DNA from: an uncultured Clostridia bacterium
GTDB lineage: Bacteria > Bacillota > Clostridia > Lachnospirales > Lachnospiraceae
DNA length: 54,410 nt
Reading direction: 5' to 3'
Assembly (NCBI GenBank): GCA_937895705.1
Contig: CALBKM010000022.1
Location: forward strand, 1-54,410
Shown here: positions 44,218 through 54,083 of the stretch, in pieces
How positions within the stretch are numbered: position 1 is the first letter of the stretch
Layout of the letters: every line of letters begins with the position of its first letter
Translations under genes and position numbers: made by a program
Notes under the pieces: generated by a model
Databases searched by the model: none
The model's input: only the letters and a program-made list of their open reading frames with translations
What the model was told of the DNA's origin: nothing

Positions 44218-45120
44218 ATGGAAAATATAAGTCTGAATCAAAAATTAAAGAAAAAATGGAAAGGCTTATTTGTAGGCCTTTGTACGAAAGATATTTTATA
44301 CTACACAGATATCCTGCCGACCCACAATCATAAATCTAAAACCGAAGACTTTGCCACCTATATCGGCGGTCCTGCGGCGAACGCTGCTATCACCTATGCG
44401 GCACTGGGCGGAGATGCGACCCTTGCCACCTGTCTCGGGGACAGTACGGAGAGCCGGGCGATGATAGAAGAACTGAACGGGTATGGCGTAAAGGTGCTCA
44501 ATTACTCCGAATACGATGCAGTACCGAATACGGCGTGTATCGTGGTGTCAAGTGACGGCAAGCGGACGATTTTAAGCGGCCAGCATAAGTTTGAGGTAAA
44601 TCGGGAATATGATTTAAGCGAGTATGATTTTGCATTGTTTGACTGTAACCAGCAGGAGATTTCTATAGATATTTTGGAGTGTCTGAGAATGTCGGAAGAA
44701 AAGACGGTGGTTCTGGATGCGGGAAGTTGGAAACTCAATATAGAGAAGTTTTTGGAGAGAGCGGATATTGTTATCGCCTCCGAGGATTTTAAGGATGAAG
44801 CGGGGAACACCATATTTGGGATGGAGTGCGATGCGGCGCATAAGGCTGTGACCAGAGGGGAATGTCCGATATTGTATCGGGAAACGAAATTAGGTCGGGA
44901 TGACGGTTCGACGTTGCAGGATAAAAAGGAATTGCCGGTGGAGCCTGTACAGGCAGTGGATACCTTGGGAGCCGGTGATATTTTCCACGGAGCCTTTTGT
45001 TACGGTTATTTCGAGAAAGGTTATTCCTGCGAAGAAGCGTTAACGTTTGCCGGGAAGGTGGCAAGCGAAAGCGTGAAATATCGGGGATCGAGAGAGTGGA
45101 TGAAATACTTAGAAAGGTGA
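44218..45120 (+). CDS. PfkB-family carbohydrate kinase
   Basis: This 300-residue ribokinase-fold enzyme has the N-terminal substrate motif GGPAANAAITYAALGG near residue 50 and the C-terminal PfkB signature DTLGAGDIFHGAF near residue 243, including the catalytic Asp and the anion hole. A GGGAGG lies 8 nt before the ATG. It phosphorylates a sugar or nucleoside hydroxyl with ATP; the sugar cannot be told from sequence. Its position after nagB, though behind a terminator, hints at an amino-sugar or fructose-type substrate. Confidence 0.88.
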   Translation: MENISLNQKLKKKWKGLFVGLCTKDILYYTDILPTHNHKSKTEDFATYIGGPAANAAITYAALGGDATLATCLGDSTESRAMIEELNGYGVKVLNYSEYDAVPNTACIVVSSDGKRTILSGQHKFEVNREYDLSEYDFALFDCNQQEISIDILECLRMSEEKTVVLDAGSWKLNIEKFLERADIVIASEDFKDEAGNTIFGMECDAAHKAVTRGECPILYRETKLGRDDGSTLQDKKELPVEPVQAVDTLGAGDIFHGAFCYGYFEKGYSCEEALTFAGKVASESVKYRGSREWMKYLER

Positions 45121-45135
45121 TACGAATGAATTTAA

Positions 45136-45170
45136 AAGAAAGTGCGATAAAAATTTGCACTTTCTTTTTC
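45136..45170 (+). terminator. Terminator after the PfkB kinase gene
   Basis: AAGAAAGTGC (45136-45145) pairs with GCACTTTCTT (45157-45166), followed by more T. Confidence 0.9.
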
Positions 45171-45244
45171 TGTATGTGATATTTCCGTATTCTCATGCGT
45201 TCATTAAGTGAAAAGCTTTTCAAAAGAAAAACGAGGTGGTTGGT

Positions 45245-45721
45245 TTGGACACAAAAGAATATGAGCGACTGGTGAGCTTGTATCTGGGAAGCGTTTACCA
45301 CGTGGCGTTAAACGGTTGCACCGGTAGCAGTGACGCGGAGGATGTGACACAGAACACATTTATAAAGCTTTGGGAGCGAAAAGAGGCCTTTCCGGACGAC
45401 GATTACGCCAGAAAGTGGTTGATCCGGGTGGCGGTAAACGAGTGCAAGAGTTTATGGAGGACAGCGTGGCATCGGAAAACGACCTATCTGGAGGAAGCAG
45501 AGCGGGAGCCGGTGTTTTCGACACCGGAGAAAAGTGATCTATACTACGCGATACGGGAGTTGCCTGTAAAGTATCGGCAGATTGTACATTTGTATTATTT
45601 TGAAGAGTACAGTGTAAAGGAAATCGCGGGACTTATGAAAATCTCGGAAACGGCAGTGCAAACGAGACTCCTCAGAGCAAGGCAGCAGCTGAAGGAAAAG
45701 TTAAAGGAGGCATGGAAATGA
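45245..45721 (+). CDS. ECF-type RNA polymerase sigma factor
   Basis: This protein of 158 residues has region 2 (YHVALNGCTGSSDAEDVTQN, FIKLWERKEAF) and region 4 (LPVKYRQIVHLYYFEEYSVK, EIAGLMKISETAVQTRLLRA), the two DNA-binding regions of ECF sigma factors. I use the TTG at 45245, preceded by GAGGTGG; a GTG at 45236 would sit on that ribosome site. It overlaps the next gene, its likely anti-sigma factor, by four bases (ATGA), a standard arrangement for co-expressed pairs. The inducing stress and the target promoters are not visible. Confidence 0.9.
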   Translation: MDTKEYERLVSLYLGSVYHVALNGCTGSSDAEDVTQNTFIKLWERKEAFPDDDYARKWLIRVAVNECKSLWRTAWHRKTTYLEEAEREPVFSTPEKSDLYYAIRELPVKYRQIVHLYYFEEYSVKEIAGLMKISETAVQTRLLRARQQLKEKLKEAWK

Positions 45722-46356
45722 GCGGAGAAGAACAAAACAGAGAATTCTATAAACAAACCTTTGAGGAAATTCCGGTACCGGAGGGATTAGTTGAGAAAGT
45801 GGGAAGGATAGCGGAAGGAGGAGAAAAGAGTAAGAAGACTGTTGCGGGACGTGTGATGAGAAGAGTTGCAATTGCAGCGGCTGTTCTGGCGGCTCTTTTT
45901 GCGGGAAGTAACGGCATTGCCTATGCCATGACGGGAGAAACCTGGGTGGAAACGGTAATCATCCGGTGTAATGTGGATGGAATCGAATATGAGGTGGAAG
46001 CAGAAGCACGTCAGCTCAAAAACGGAGAAATCGTCTATTACGGTGAATACACTACTCCGGACGGAAAGGTACACGCTCCTGTGGATTATGATGGGGAAGG
46101 ACCGTATATATATTTCTGGTTTGAGGATGAGGGTGCGGAAATATGGTCGCATAACGGCAAAACATATATCTGGGATGGTGACATGGAACTGGATATCTCA
46201 GAGGATTTTGCGGACGATGGTCATGCAAGAGGAACCTATGTGGTAAACGGTGTATATAAGAAGTATGGCTTGAAAAGATTCGAGGACGGAAGAGTTTCCG
46301 CTTCCCTCTATTCTCCTCCGAAGTATACGTGGCCGGTTTATTTGAGGAAGCAGTGA
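45718..46356 (+). CDS. Putative membrane-bound anti-sigma factor
   Basis: This protein of 212 residues starts at the ATG at 45718, 7 nt after AAAGGAGG and overlapping the sigma gene stop. A cytoplasmic N-terminus of ~45 residues is followed by one membrane segment (~48-70: VAIAAAVLAALFAGSNGIAY). The extracytoplasmic domain of ~140 residues is rich in aromatic and acidic residues (DYDGEGPYIYFWFEDEG). It has no zinc-binding HxxxCxxC motif. One-pass topology and coupling to the sigma gene make it the likely anti-sigma factor or sensor. Confidence 0.78.
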   Translation: MSGEEQNREFYKQTFEEIPVPEGLVEKVGRIAEGGEKSKKTVAGRVMRRVAIAAAVLAALFAGSNGIAYAMTGETWVETVIIRCNVDGIEYEVEAEARQLKNGEIVYYGEYTTPDGKVHAPVDYDGEGPYIYFWFEDEGAEIWSHNGKTYIWDGDMELDISEDFADDGHARGTYVVNGVYKKYGLKRFEDGRVSASLYSPPKYTWPVYLRKQ

Positions 46357-46494
46357 GGCAGTATTTTTACATACAAAATGGTTTTGCATTTATTTTCGCC
46401 GGAACTTGTTGCTAAAAAAGATGATTGGTTCTGTGGTCCGGAACGGGGCAAGATTCCGGGCTGCCGTACGGACTTTGAATACGAAACAAAGAGA

Positions 46495-46531
46495 GGGCAT
46501 GTATCAAGTTATTTTGACTTGATACATGCCC
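46495..46531. terminator. Bidirectional terminator
   Basis: A perfect 15-bp stem (GGGCATGTATCAAGT 46495-46509 with 46517-46531) lies between the convergent anti-sigma and PFOR genes. T-rich tails follow on both strands (TTACATTTTTC on plus, CTCTCTTTG on minus). Confidence 0.85.
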
Positions 46532-46580
46532 TTACATTTTTCATAAAACAATTCAATTGTTTAACACGGGAGAAGAGAAC

Positions 46581-49500
46581 TTACATCTCCTCCATGGTCT
46601 TATACTTCTGATACCGTACGCCGGAATCTTCCTTTGCGGCCTTAAACAAGGTCTCTGCATGCTCCGGGAAGGTACGCTTTAACGCTGCGTAACGAGTCTC
46701 GCCCTCAAGGAATTCTTCGTAGTCTAAGGACGGTTCCTTGGAGTCTACGGTTAACGGCTTTTCGGCGTTCGGGTTGTAGCGGTACAAAATCCAGTAGCCT
46801 GCGTCCACGGCACGCTTCATTTCCTGTTGTACGTTTGCCATGCCGGCCTTGATACCATGAGCGGCACACGGAGTGTACGCGATGATGACGGACGGTCCCT
46901 TGTGTTCCTCAGCTTCTTTTACGGCTTTGATTAACTGGTTCGGGTCTGCACCCATAGCTACCTGAGCTACGTATACATTGCCGTAGGTCTGGAAGATGGC
47001 ACCTAAGTCCTTCTTGCGGCTACGCTTACCTGCGGAAGCGAACTGAGCCACTGCACCAAGCGGAGTTGCCTTGGAGCTCTGGCCGCCGGTGTTACTGTAA
47101 ATCTCGGTATCGACTACGAATACGTTAATGTCTTCGCCGCTGGCAACTACGTGGTCCAGACCTCCGAAGCCGATATCGTAGGCCCAGCCGTCGCCGCCGA
47201 ACATCCAGAAGCACTTCTTGGAGAGCTGGTCCTTACGCTCCAAAATCTTTGCGGCGGTAGCGGAATCCATGTTCTCTAATTCTGCTACCAAAGCATCCGT
47301 GGTTTCACGGGATTTATCAAAATCATCAAAGCTTTCCAGCCAATTCTTTGCAGTCTCGCTGCCGGTTTCTGCAACATACGCTTCAACGAGGGCCTTCTGT
47401 GCCTGGCGCTGCTGCTTTACGGACAAGAACATACCCATAGCAAGTTCGGCGTTGTTCTCGAATAAGCTGTTGGTCCAAGCCGGTCCGAAGCCACGCTTGT
47501 TGGTGGTGTACGGAATGCCCGGCATCGGGGAACCCCAAGCCTGGGAACAGCCGGTAGCGTTTGCCCAGTACACACGGTCACCGAAGAGCTGGGTCAGAAG
47601 CTTTGCGTACGGAGTCTCACCACAGCCTGCGCAGGCAGCGGAGAACTCGATGAGCGGCTGACGGAACTGACTTCCCTTAATGGTGTAAGGGGAGAACAAA
47701 TCGCCCTTGTCGGAAATAGAGAGACCATAGTTCCATAAGGTATTCTTTCCTTCGTTTAATTCCACAGGCTCCATGGTGATGGCCTTTTCCTTTGCCGGAC
47801 AGCAGCTTACACAGCTGCCGCAGCCGGTACAGTCGTAAGCGGAAATCTGCATGGTAAAGTGCAGGCCCTTTGCTGCCGGACCGTTGGCCGGTGCAGTTTC
47901 AAAACCGGCCGGTGCATTGGCTTTTTCTTCATCGTTCAATAAGTACGGACGGATAACGGCGTGCGGACATACAAGTGCACACTTGTTACACTGGATACAT
48001 TTTTGCGCATCCCAAACCGGTACCTGAAGGGCAATACCACGTTTTTCGTAAGCGGTAAGACCGAGATCGATACGGCCGTCCTCGTAGCCCTTGAAAGCGC
48101 TGACCGGAAGGTCGTCACCCTTTTGCTTGTTAATCGGCTCTAAAATACCGGTAACAACAGCTGGAACGTCTAAGGCAGCGGCTGCTTCGGAAACCTCTTC
48201 CGCATCCTTCCAGGAAGCCGGAACCTCTACCTTTACAAGCTTGGTTGCGCCGGCATCAATAGCGGCTACGTTACGGGCCACCACATCGTCACCCTTTGCA
48301 AAGTAGGTCTTCTTGGTAGCGGCTTTAATCATTTCCAAGGCTTCTTCTGTCGGGATAACCTCCATCAGTGCGAAGAAGGAAGCCTGAAGTACGGTATTGG
48401 TATGGCTGCCGAGGCCTAATTCCTGGGCAATCTTATTTGCGTCAATGACATAGAAGTTGATGTTCTTTTCTGCAATCTGGCGGCGTACCTTTGCCGGAAT
48501 GTGAGCGGTCAGCTCGTCGCCGGTCCAGCTGCAGTTCAGTAAGAAGGTACCGCCCTCTACGATTTCGTCCACAATGTCATACTGGGTGATGTAGCTCTGG
48601 TTGTGACATGCTACGAAATCTGCGCTCTTTACGTAGTAGGAGCTGGTAATCGGCTCGTCGGAGAAACGCAGGTGAGACTTGGTCACACCGAAGGACTTCT
48701 TTGCGTCGTATTCAAAGTACGCCTGGGCGAACTTATCGGTATTGTCGTTAATAATACGAACGGTATTGTGGTTTGCACCTACGGTGCCGTCACCGCCCAG
48801 ACCCCAGAACTTACAGCGAATTACGCCGGCCTTTGCATCGGAGAACGGCTTTACCGGTAAGGACAGATGGGTCACGTCGTCGTTGATACCGATGGTGAAG
48901 TTGGTCTTCGGAGTTGCGGAAGCCAGGTTCTCGAATACAGCTAAAATCTGTGCCGGGTCCGTATCCTTGGAGCTCAGTCCGTAACGGCCGCCAATAACCT
49001 TGATATTGCGGTCGCTGCTCATCAGTACGCTACATACATCCTCGAATAACGGTTCGCCTGCGCTGCCCATTGCCTTACAACGGTCAAGCACTGCGATACG
49101 CTTTACAGTCTCCGGAAGAGCCTTTAAGAAGTACTCTGCGGAGAACGGACGGTACAAGTGTACCTGTAAGAAGCCTACCTTCTTGCCTTCTGCACGAAGC
49201 GCATCCACCGCATCGCGGATCACACCGCTTGCGGAACCCATGGCAATGACAACATTCGTTGCCTCTGGATCGCCGTAGTAGTTAAATACGTGATATTCAC
49301 GGCCGGTAATCTTAGAAATCTCGCCAAGGTACTTTTCTACAATGTCCGGAAGGTTATTGTAGAAGGTGTTGTGTGCCTCACGCACTTGGAAGTAAACGTC
49401 GCCGTTCTGTACGGTGTTACGTAAGGTCGGGTGCTCCGGATTTAAGGAACCGTCACGGAATTCCTTTAAGGCATCCTGATTGATCAGGCCGCCTACCGCG

Positions 49501-50066
49501 TCTATATCCGGAAGCTCGATTTTATTGATTTCGTGAGAGGTACGGAAACCGTCAAAGAAATGCATAAACGGAATCCGGCCTTCGATGGCGGATAAATGTG
49601 CCACCGGTGCTAAATCAGCTACTTCCTGTACACTGCCGGAAGATAACATGGCAAAGCCGGTCTGGCGGCAGGCCATAACATCGGAGTGGTCGCCGAAAAT
49701 ACTCATGGCATGGGTACCTACGGTACGGGATGCTACATGAAGCACCGCCGGAAGGCGTTCGCCGGCAATTCGGTACAACACCGGTACCATTAACATCAGG
49801 CCCTGAGAGGACGTATATGTAGTAGCTAAAGAACCGGTCTGCAGAGCACCGTGTACGGCGGTGATGGCGCCTGCCTCGGACTGCATCTCGGTAAGGGTGA
49901 CGGTCTGGCCGAAAACGTTTTTGCGTCCCTTTGCGGACCAGGCGTCGGTGAGTCCCGCCATCGGAGAAGACGGGGTAATCGGGTAAATTGCTGCTATCTC
50001 GGTAAACGGATAGGCCATATGTGCGGCAGCTTCGTTGCCGTCCATGGTAACAAAATTCTTAGCCAT
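46581..50066 (-). CDS. Pyruvate:ferredoxin oxidoreductase-type enzyme, copy 2
   Basis: This 1161-residue single-chain 2-oxoacid:ferredoxin oxidoreductase has the same domain order as copy 1. It has YPITPSSPMA near the N-terminus, CIQCNKCALVCP near 688, CTGCGSCVSCCP near 748, CAGCGE near 812 and the TPP site GDGWAYDIG near 958. All cluster ligands are present. AGAGG lies 9 nt before the ATG. It is third in a minus-strand operon, 66 nt after the acyl-CoA-synthetase fusion, with no terminator between. The linkage to a T-box-controlled LeuA-like gene suggests a special role or another 2-oxoacid, but that is inference. Confidence 0.95.
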   Translation of the reverse strand: MAKNFVTMDGNEAAAHMAYPFTEIAAIYPITPSSPMAGLTDAWSAKGRKNVFGQTVTLTEMQSEAGAITAVHGALQTGSLATTYTSSQGLMLMVPVLYRIAGERLPAVLHVASRTVGTHAMSIFGDHSDVMACRQTGFAMLSSGSVQEVADLAPVAHLSAIEGRIPFMHFFDGFRTSHEINKIELPDIDAVGGLINQDALKEFRDGSLNPEHPTLRNTVQNGDVYFQVREAHNTFYNNLPDIVEKYLGEISKITGREYHVFNYYGDPEATNVVIAMGSASGVIRDAVDALRAEGKKVGFLQVHLYRPFSAEYFLKALPETVKRIAVLDRCKAMGSAGEPLFEDVCSVLMSSDRNIKVIGGRYGLSSKDTDPAQILAVFENLASATPKTNFTIGINDDVTHLSLPVKPFSDAKAGVIRCKFWGLGGDGTVGANHNTVRIINDNTDKFAQAYFEYDAKKSFGVTKSHLRFSDEPITSSYYVKSADFVACHNQSYITQYDIVDEIVEGGTFLLNCSWTGDELTAHIPAKVRRQIAEKNINFYVIDANKIAQELGLGSHTNTVLQASFFALMEVIPTEEALEMIKAATKKTYFAKGDDVVARNVAAIDAGATKLVKVEVPASWKDAEEVSEAAAALDVPAVVTGILEPINKQKGDDLPVSAFKGYEDGRIDLGLTAYEKRGIALQVPVWDAQKCIQCNKCALVCPHAVIRPYLLNDEEKANAPAGFETAPANGPAAKGLHFTMQISAYDCTGCGSCVSCCPAKEKAITMEPVELNEGKNTLWNYGLSISDKGDLFSPYTIKGSQFRQPLIEFSAACAGCGETPYAKLLTQLFGDRVYWANATGCSQAWGSPMPGIPYTTNKRGFGPAWTNSLFENNAELAMGMFLSVKQQRQAQKALVEAYVAETGSETAKNWLESFDDFDKSRETTDALVAELENMDSATAAKILERKDQLSKKCFWMFGGDGWAYDIGFGGLDHVVASGEDINVFVVDTEIYSNTGGQSSKATPLGAVAQFASAGKRSRKKDLGAIFQTYGNVYVAQVAMGADPNQLIKAVKEAEEHKGPSVIIAYTPCAAHGIKAGMANVQQEMKRAVDAGYWILYRYNPNAEKPLTVDSKEPSLDYEEFLEGETRYAALKRTFPEHAETLFKAAKEDSGVRYQKYKTMEEM

Positions 50067-50132
50067 GATAAATACCTCTTCTATTCATTGTAATCGGTTT
50101 TGCGAAACACCGGAGACCGGTAGTCTCATATT

Positions 50133-52649
50133 TTATTTGTTACTTTTTGCGGTGTCGATGCCTGCGGCGCCTACCAACCCGAGACGCTCCGCTGCTTCTT
50201 CACGCATTTTATATTTTAACACTTTTCCCGCTGCATTCATAGGGAAAGATTTCACAAATTCGATATATTTCGGAACTTTATGTCTTGCCATGCTTGCGGC
50301 GATGTAGTCGTGCATCTCGGCTTCGGTCATGGATTTGCCTTCCTTTAAGATGACACAAGCCATAGCTTCCTCACCGTATTTCTTATCCGGAACACCGATG
50401 ACCTGTACGTCCTGTACGAACGGATGGGTGTAAATGAACTCCTCGATTTCCTTCGGATAAATGTTTTCACCGCCGCGGATAATCATATCCTTCAGACGAC
50501 CGGTAATACGGTAGTTGCCGTCCGCATCCTTGCAGGCCAGGTCTCCGGAATGGAGCCATCCCTCGGCATCTACGGTACCGCGGGTTGCTTCCGGCATCTT
50601 GTAGTAGCCCTTCATGGTGTTGTAGCCGCGAGAACAGAACTCGCCGTTTTCGCCTACACCTACTTCCTCGCCGGTTTCCGGATCGATGATTTTGCATTCG
50701 ATGTGCGGGAAATTGTAACCTACGGTATCACAACGTAAATCCAACGGATCGGTCCATGCGGACATGGTGCTGCCCGGAGAGGATTCGGTCTGACCGTAAA
50801 CGCTGACGATACCGGTCATGTTCATCTCCTTCGGATCTGCCGCACGGCGCATGAGCTCCGGCGGACAGCCTGCGCCCGCCATAATACCGGTACGCATATG
50901 GGAGAAATCGGTCTTTCTGTAATCTTCGTGGTTAAACATTGCAATAAACATGGTCGGCACACCGTTGAAGCAGGTGATACGCTCCTGATTAATACATGCC
51001 AGAGAGGACTTCGCGGAGAAGTACGGCATCGGGCAAACGGTAGCACCGTGGGTCAGGGATGCGGTCATGGAAAGTACCATGCCGAAGCAGTGGAACATCG
51101 GCACCTGAATCATCATACGGTCCGCAGTGGAAAGTCCCATGCGGTCGCCGATACATTTACCGTTGTTGACCACGTTATAATGGGTCAGCATAACGCCTTT
51201 CGGGAAACCGGTGGTTCCGGAGGTATACTGCATGTTACAAACATCTTCCGGCTTTACCTTTGCCGCCATGCGGTTCAGTTCTTCCTGCGGAACTAAGTTG
51301 CCCCGCTCCATTGCTTCCTCAAAGGTAAGACATCCCGGCTGCTTAAAGCCTACGGTAATGACGTTACGCAGGAACGGAAGACGCTTACAGTGCAACGGCT
51401 CTCCCGGCTTACTGGTGGCGATTTCCGGACAAATCTCGTTGATAATTTCTCTATAGTTGGAATCCAGACAGGACTCTACCATAACTAAGGTATGAGTATC
51501 GGACTGGCGGAACAAATAGTCGGCCTCGTGTCTTTTATATGCGGTATTTACCGTAACGAGAACCGCACCTATTTTGGTGGTAGCCCAGAAGGTAATAAAC
51601 CATGCCGGTACGTTGGTGGCCCAGATGGATACCTTGCTGCCGGCTTTTACGCCCATGGAAATCAAGGTCTTTGCGAATTGGTCCACATCCTCTCTGAACT
51701 GCTCGTAGGTACGTACATAATCCAAAGTGGTGTACTTAAATGCGTACTGATCCGGGAATTCTTCTACCATACGGTCCAGAACCTGGGAGAAGGTCAGGTT
51801 GATTAATTCATCCTTTTTCCACACATACTGGCCGGTACCGTCGTGGTTCGGGTACAACGCCTTTTTCTTGCCGCGGGTCTTCTCGAAACGGCTCATATAG
51901 TTGACAAAGTGGGTAAAGATAACCTCATGATCCGGCAAATCTTCCATCCATTCGGTTTTCCATTCCAGAGAAATAAATCCGTCGTAATCGATGGAAGAAA
52001 GGGCACGCATAATGTCAGCTACCGGCATGGTACCTTCACCGATTAAGTTGTAGGTATCCTTATCGTCGGAGTCTCTTAAATGCACATGCTTTACATAAGC
52101 TCCGAGGTTTTTAATGGTGGTATCCGCACTTTCTTCACAGTCACGGTACGGATGCTGTACATCCCAAAGTGCCGCAAGATAGTCGCTTGCAAAATCGTCC
52201 ATCATAGCACGCAGACGGGCGGTGTCGGCAAAGATACCGCTGGTCTTAACAAGGACGGAAACTCCCGCGGCTTCGGCATCCTGTAACAAATCGGCTAAGC
52301 GGGTACGTACCAGGTCTTCTTTGTCCTGTAAGGCAACCACGGACACATACGGTACCTCGGCTTGTTTTGCAACCTGAATTAACTGCTGTATCAAAGCAAC
52401 CGAACCGTCATCCTCTGCGGATAAATCGCAGGAGGTATCAAAACACGGGACGGAAAGCTTTTTTTCTCTCAGCTGGCGCACGGTGGCTCCGATGTTATAT
52501 TTATGGAACGGACCGCTTTTTTCGGTCAAAGCCGCAATGTGCGGTAAATTGTAAATTTCCACACCTTCAAAGCGCATATCTACGCCGGCTGCAATCCATT
52601 CTTCCCAAGACAGGTGGGACCAACCTCTGGTAGAAAACGAAAGTTTCAT
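50133..52649 (-). CDS. TIM-barrel (sugar isomerase-like) / AMP-binding acyl-CoA synthetase fusion
   Basis: This protein has 838 residues. Residues ~1-260 form an AP-endonuclease-2/xylose-isomerase-like TIM barrel (STRGWSHLSWEEW, FEGVEIYN, ALWDVQHPYRD, YVKHVHLRDSD, GFISLEWK). The second metal-ligand position seems changed (VLVKTSG where a Glu is usual). Residues ~285-838 are a full adenylate-forming synthetase: P-loop YTSGTTGFPKG near 470, YGQTESSPG, GRLKDMIIRGGENIYPKEIE and the C-terminal Lys in AAGKVLKYKMR, so acyl-CoA formation is likely. The ATG follows the LeuA-like stop after 3 nt, with GGAGG inside that gene's end, so the two are translationally coupled. Confidence 0.88.
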   Translation of the reverse strand: MKLSFSTRGWSHLSWEEWIAAGVDMRFEGVEIYNLPHIAALTEKSGPFHKYNIGATVRQLREKKLSVPCFDTSCDLSAEDDGSVALIQQLIQVAKQAEVPYVSVVALQDKEDLVRTRLADLLQDAEAAGVSVLVKTSGIFADTARLRAMMDDFASDYLAALWDVQHPYRDCEESADTTIKNLGAYVKHVHLRDSDDKDTYNLIGEGTMPVADIMRALSSIDYDGFISLEWKTEWMEDLPDHEVIFTHFVNYMSRFEKTRGKKKALYPNHDGTGQYVWKKDELINLTFSQVLDRMVEEFPDQYAFKYTTLDYVRTYEQFREDVDQFAKTLISMGVKAGSKVSIWATNVPAWFITFWATTKIGAVLVTVNTAYKRHEADYLFRQSDTHTLVMVESCLDSNYREIINEICPEIATSKPGEPLHCKRLPFLRNVITVGFKQPGCLTFEEAMERGNLVPQEELNRMAAKVKPEDVCNMQYTSGTTGFPKGVMLTHYNVVNNGKCIGDRMGLSTADRMMIQVPMFHCFGMVLSMTASLTHGATVCPMPYFSAKSSLACINQERITCFNGVPTMFIAMFNHEDYRKTDFSHMRTGIMAGAGCPPELMRRAADPKEMNMTGIVSVYGQTESSPGSTMSAWTDPLDLRCDTVGYNFPHIECKIIDPETGEEVGVGENGEFCSRGYNTMKGYYKMPEATRGTVDAEGWLHSGDLACKDADGNYRITGRLKDMIIRGGENIYPKEIEEFIYTHPFVQDVQVIGVPDKKYGEEAMACVILKEGKSMTEAEMHDYIAASMARHKVPKYIEFVKSFPMNAAGKVLKYKMREEAAERLGLVGAAGIDTAKSNK

Positions 52650-52652
52650 ATG

Positions 52653-54059
52653 TTAAGCCTCCTCGTAAACGATTTTATTGATGGCACTGATATAAGCCTG
52701 AATACTGGAACCGATAATATCGGTGGAGGTACCGCGGCCGGAATAAAGCTTTCCGTTGGAACGAAGCTTAATGACAGTCTCGCCCATTGCTTCGCGGCCT
52801 TCCGTTACGGCACGTACCTGGAAATCATCCAGCTCGTAGTGACATCCTAATATATTTTCCAAAGCAAGGAATGCCGCATCTACCGGACCGTCACCTAATG
52901 CAACGCCCTCTAAAGACTGACCGTTCTTCTCTAACTTCATCTGAGCCATGGAAGACGCGGTATTGCTGGCAGTAATGTGATAGCTGGTCAATACATATGT
53001 AGCCGGCACCTGCATTGCCGCGGATGCAACAATGGTATCCAATTCTTTGGAAGAAATCACGTCCTTACGGTCAGCAATCTTCCGGAATGCTTCCCAGACC
53101 TTTGCGCCGTCTTCTTCGCTTAAGTCATATCCTAATTTCTCGACAGCCTTTATTACGGCAGACATATTATCCTGTGCGGTAAGGGACATTTCTTCCACAT
53201 CATCCTGCACGCCGTTGTCAAACGGAGAATTCTTACTGCGGGTGGTTTCGCAAATCCATGCAATCTGCTTTACGATACGGTTCATTTCTACGGTACGGAC
53301 AGAGCAGGAAACGCCTAAGGCTTCTCCTTTGGTGGCCAGAAGTCTTGCGATGTTCGGAAGGGAAACTTGATTGGTGCAGTATGCGGAAGCCTTAATCTCT
53401 CGAACACCGTGCTTGATTGCCGCGATGGCACAGGCATCTGCCATGGCCAGTTCGTTGGAACAGGAAAGACCTAATACTACATCATGAAGCTCCGGGACAT
53501 TTTCGATTAAGGAGTCGAAGAAACTGCCGAATTCTTCCGGAAGCATGGCACCGGTAGCATCGCATACGGTAACGGTCTTGGCACCTGCCCCGATGGCGGT
53601 CTTGATTGCCTGATAAAGGAAAGTCGCATCGCTTCTGGTGGCATCGTCTGCAATAAACTCTACATCATCGGTCTTTTCGCAACAAGCGGTTACAATTTCT
53701 TCGATGGTCTTTAACATGGCATCCGGTTTTTTATGAAATAAGTACTCCATCTGCACCGGGCTGACGGATGCGAATACCTGCAAACGAGGGCTTGTTGCTT
53801 CCTTTACCGCGTTCCAGGTAGTCTCAACGCTTTCTTTATTTAAAGAAACCGGTACGGCCACAATACTGTTCTTTACGGTAGAAGCGATGGACTTGATGCG
53901 CAGGGCGTCTACCTTCGGCTGGGAAATGCCCTCCAGTTCGATTACATTCACATTTAGTTTATCTAATAGTTTCGGAAGTTCGATTTTTTCTTTAAAGGAT
54001 AGAGAGAACTCTTTTCCGGTCTGTTTTAATGTTGTGTCGCTGATTCTGATTTGGTTCAT
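52653..54059 (-). CDS. LeuA-like protein with regulatory domain but without the catalytic metal ligands
   Basis: This protein of 468 residues starts at the ATG at 54059, preceded by AAAGGAG; longer readings run into the hairpin repeats. It has the DRE-TIM/HMGL barrel and a C-terminal LeuA allosteric domain (~345-468: GDGPVDAAFLALENI, GRGTSTDIIGSSIQAYISAI). Isopropylmalate synthases need Arg-Asp of LRDG and the His-x-His of HxHND. Here these read LKQTG (residues 11-15) and SCSNE (199-203), and GIGERAGN is replaced. Ordinary catalysis is therefore unlikely. It leads an operon under a T-box, with the synthetase fusion and PFOR. It may be a regulatory paralogue or an enzyme with a different chemistry. 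Confidence 0.85.
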   Translation of the reverse strand: MNQIRISDTTLKQTGKEFSLSFKEKIELPKLLDKLNVNVIELEGISQPKVDALRIKSIASTVKNSIVAVPVSLNKESVETTWNAVKEATSPRLQVFASVSPVQMEYLFHKKPDAMLKTIEEIVTACCEKTDDVEFIADDATRSDATFLYQAIKTAIGAGAKTVTVCDATGAMLPEEFGSFFDSLIENVPELHDVVLGLSCSNELAMADACAIAAIKHGVREIKASAYCTNQVSLPNIARLLATKGEALGVSCSVRTVEMNRIVKQIAWICETTRSKNSPFDNGVQDDVEEMSLTAQDNMSAVIKAVEKLGYDLSEEDGAKVWEAFRKIADRKDVISSKELDTIVASAAMQVPATYVLTSYHITASNTASSMAQMKLEKNGQSLEGVALGDGPVDAAFLALENILGCHYELDDFQVRAVTEGREAMGETVIKLRSNGKLYSGRGTSTDIIGSSIQAYISAINKIVYEEA

Positions 54060-54083
54060 ATTTTTGTCTCCTTTCATATCTAT

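Noticed and set aside
46378..46611. 77-residue plus-strand ORF between the anti-sigma and second PFOR genes
   Set aside because: It crosses a bidirectional terminator, enters the PFOR gene antisense, and has no family features or good ribosome site.
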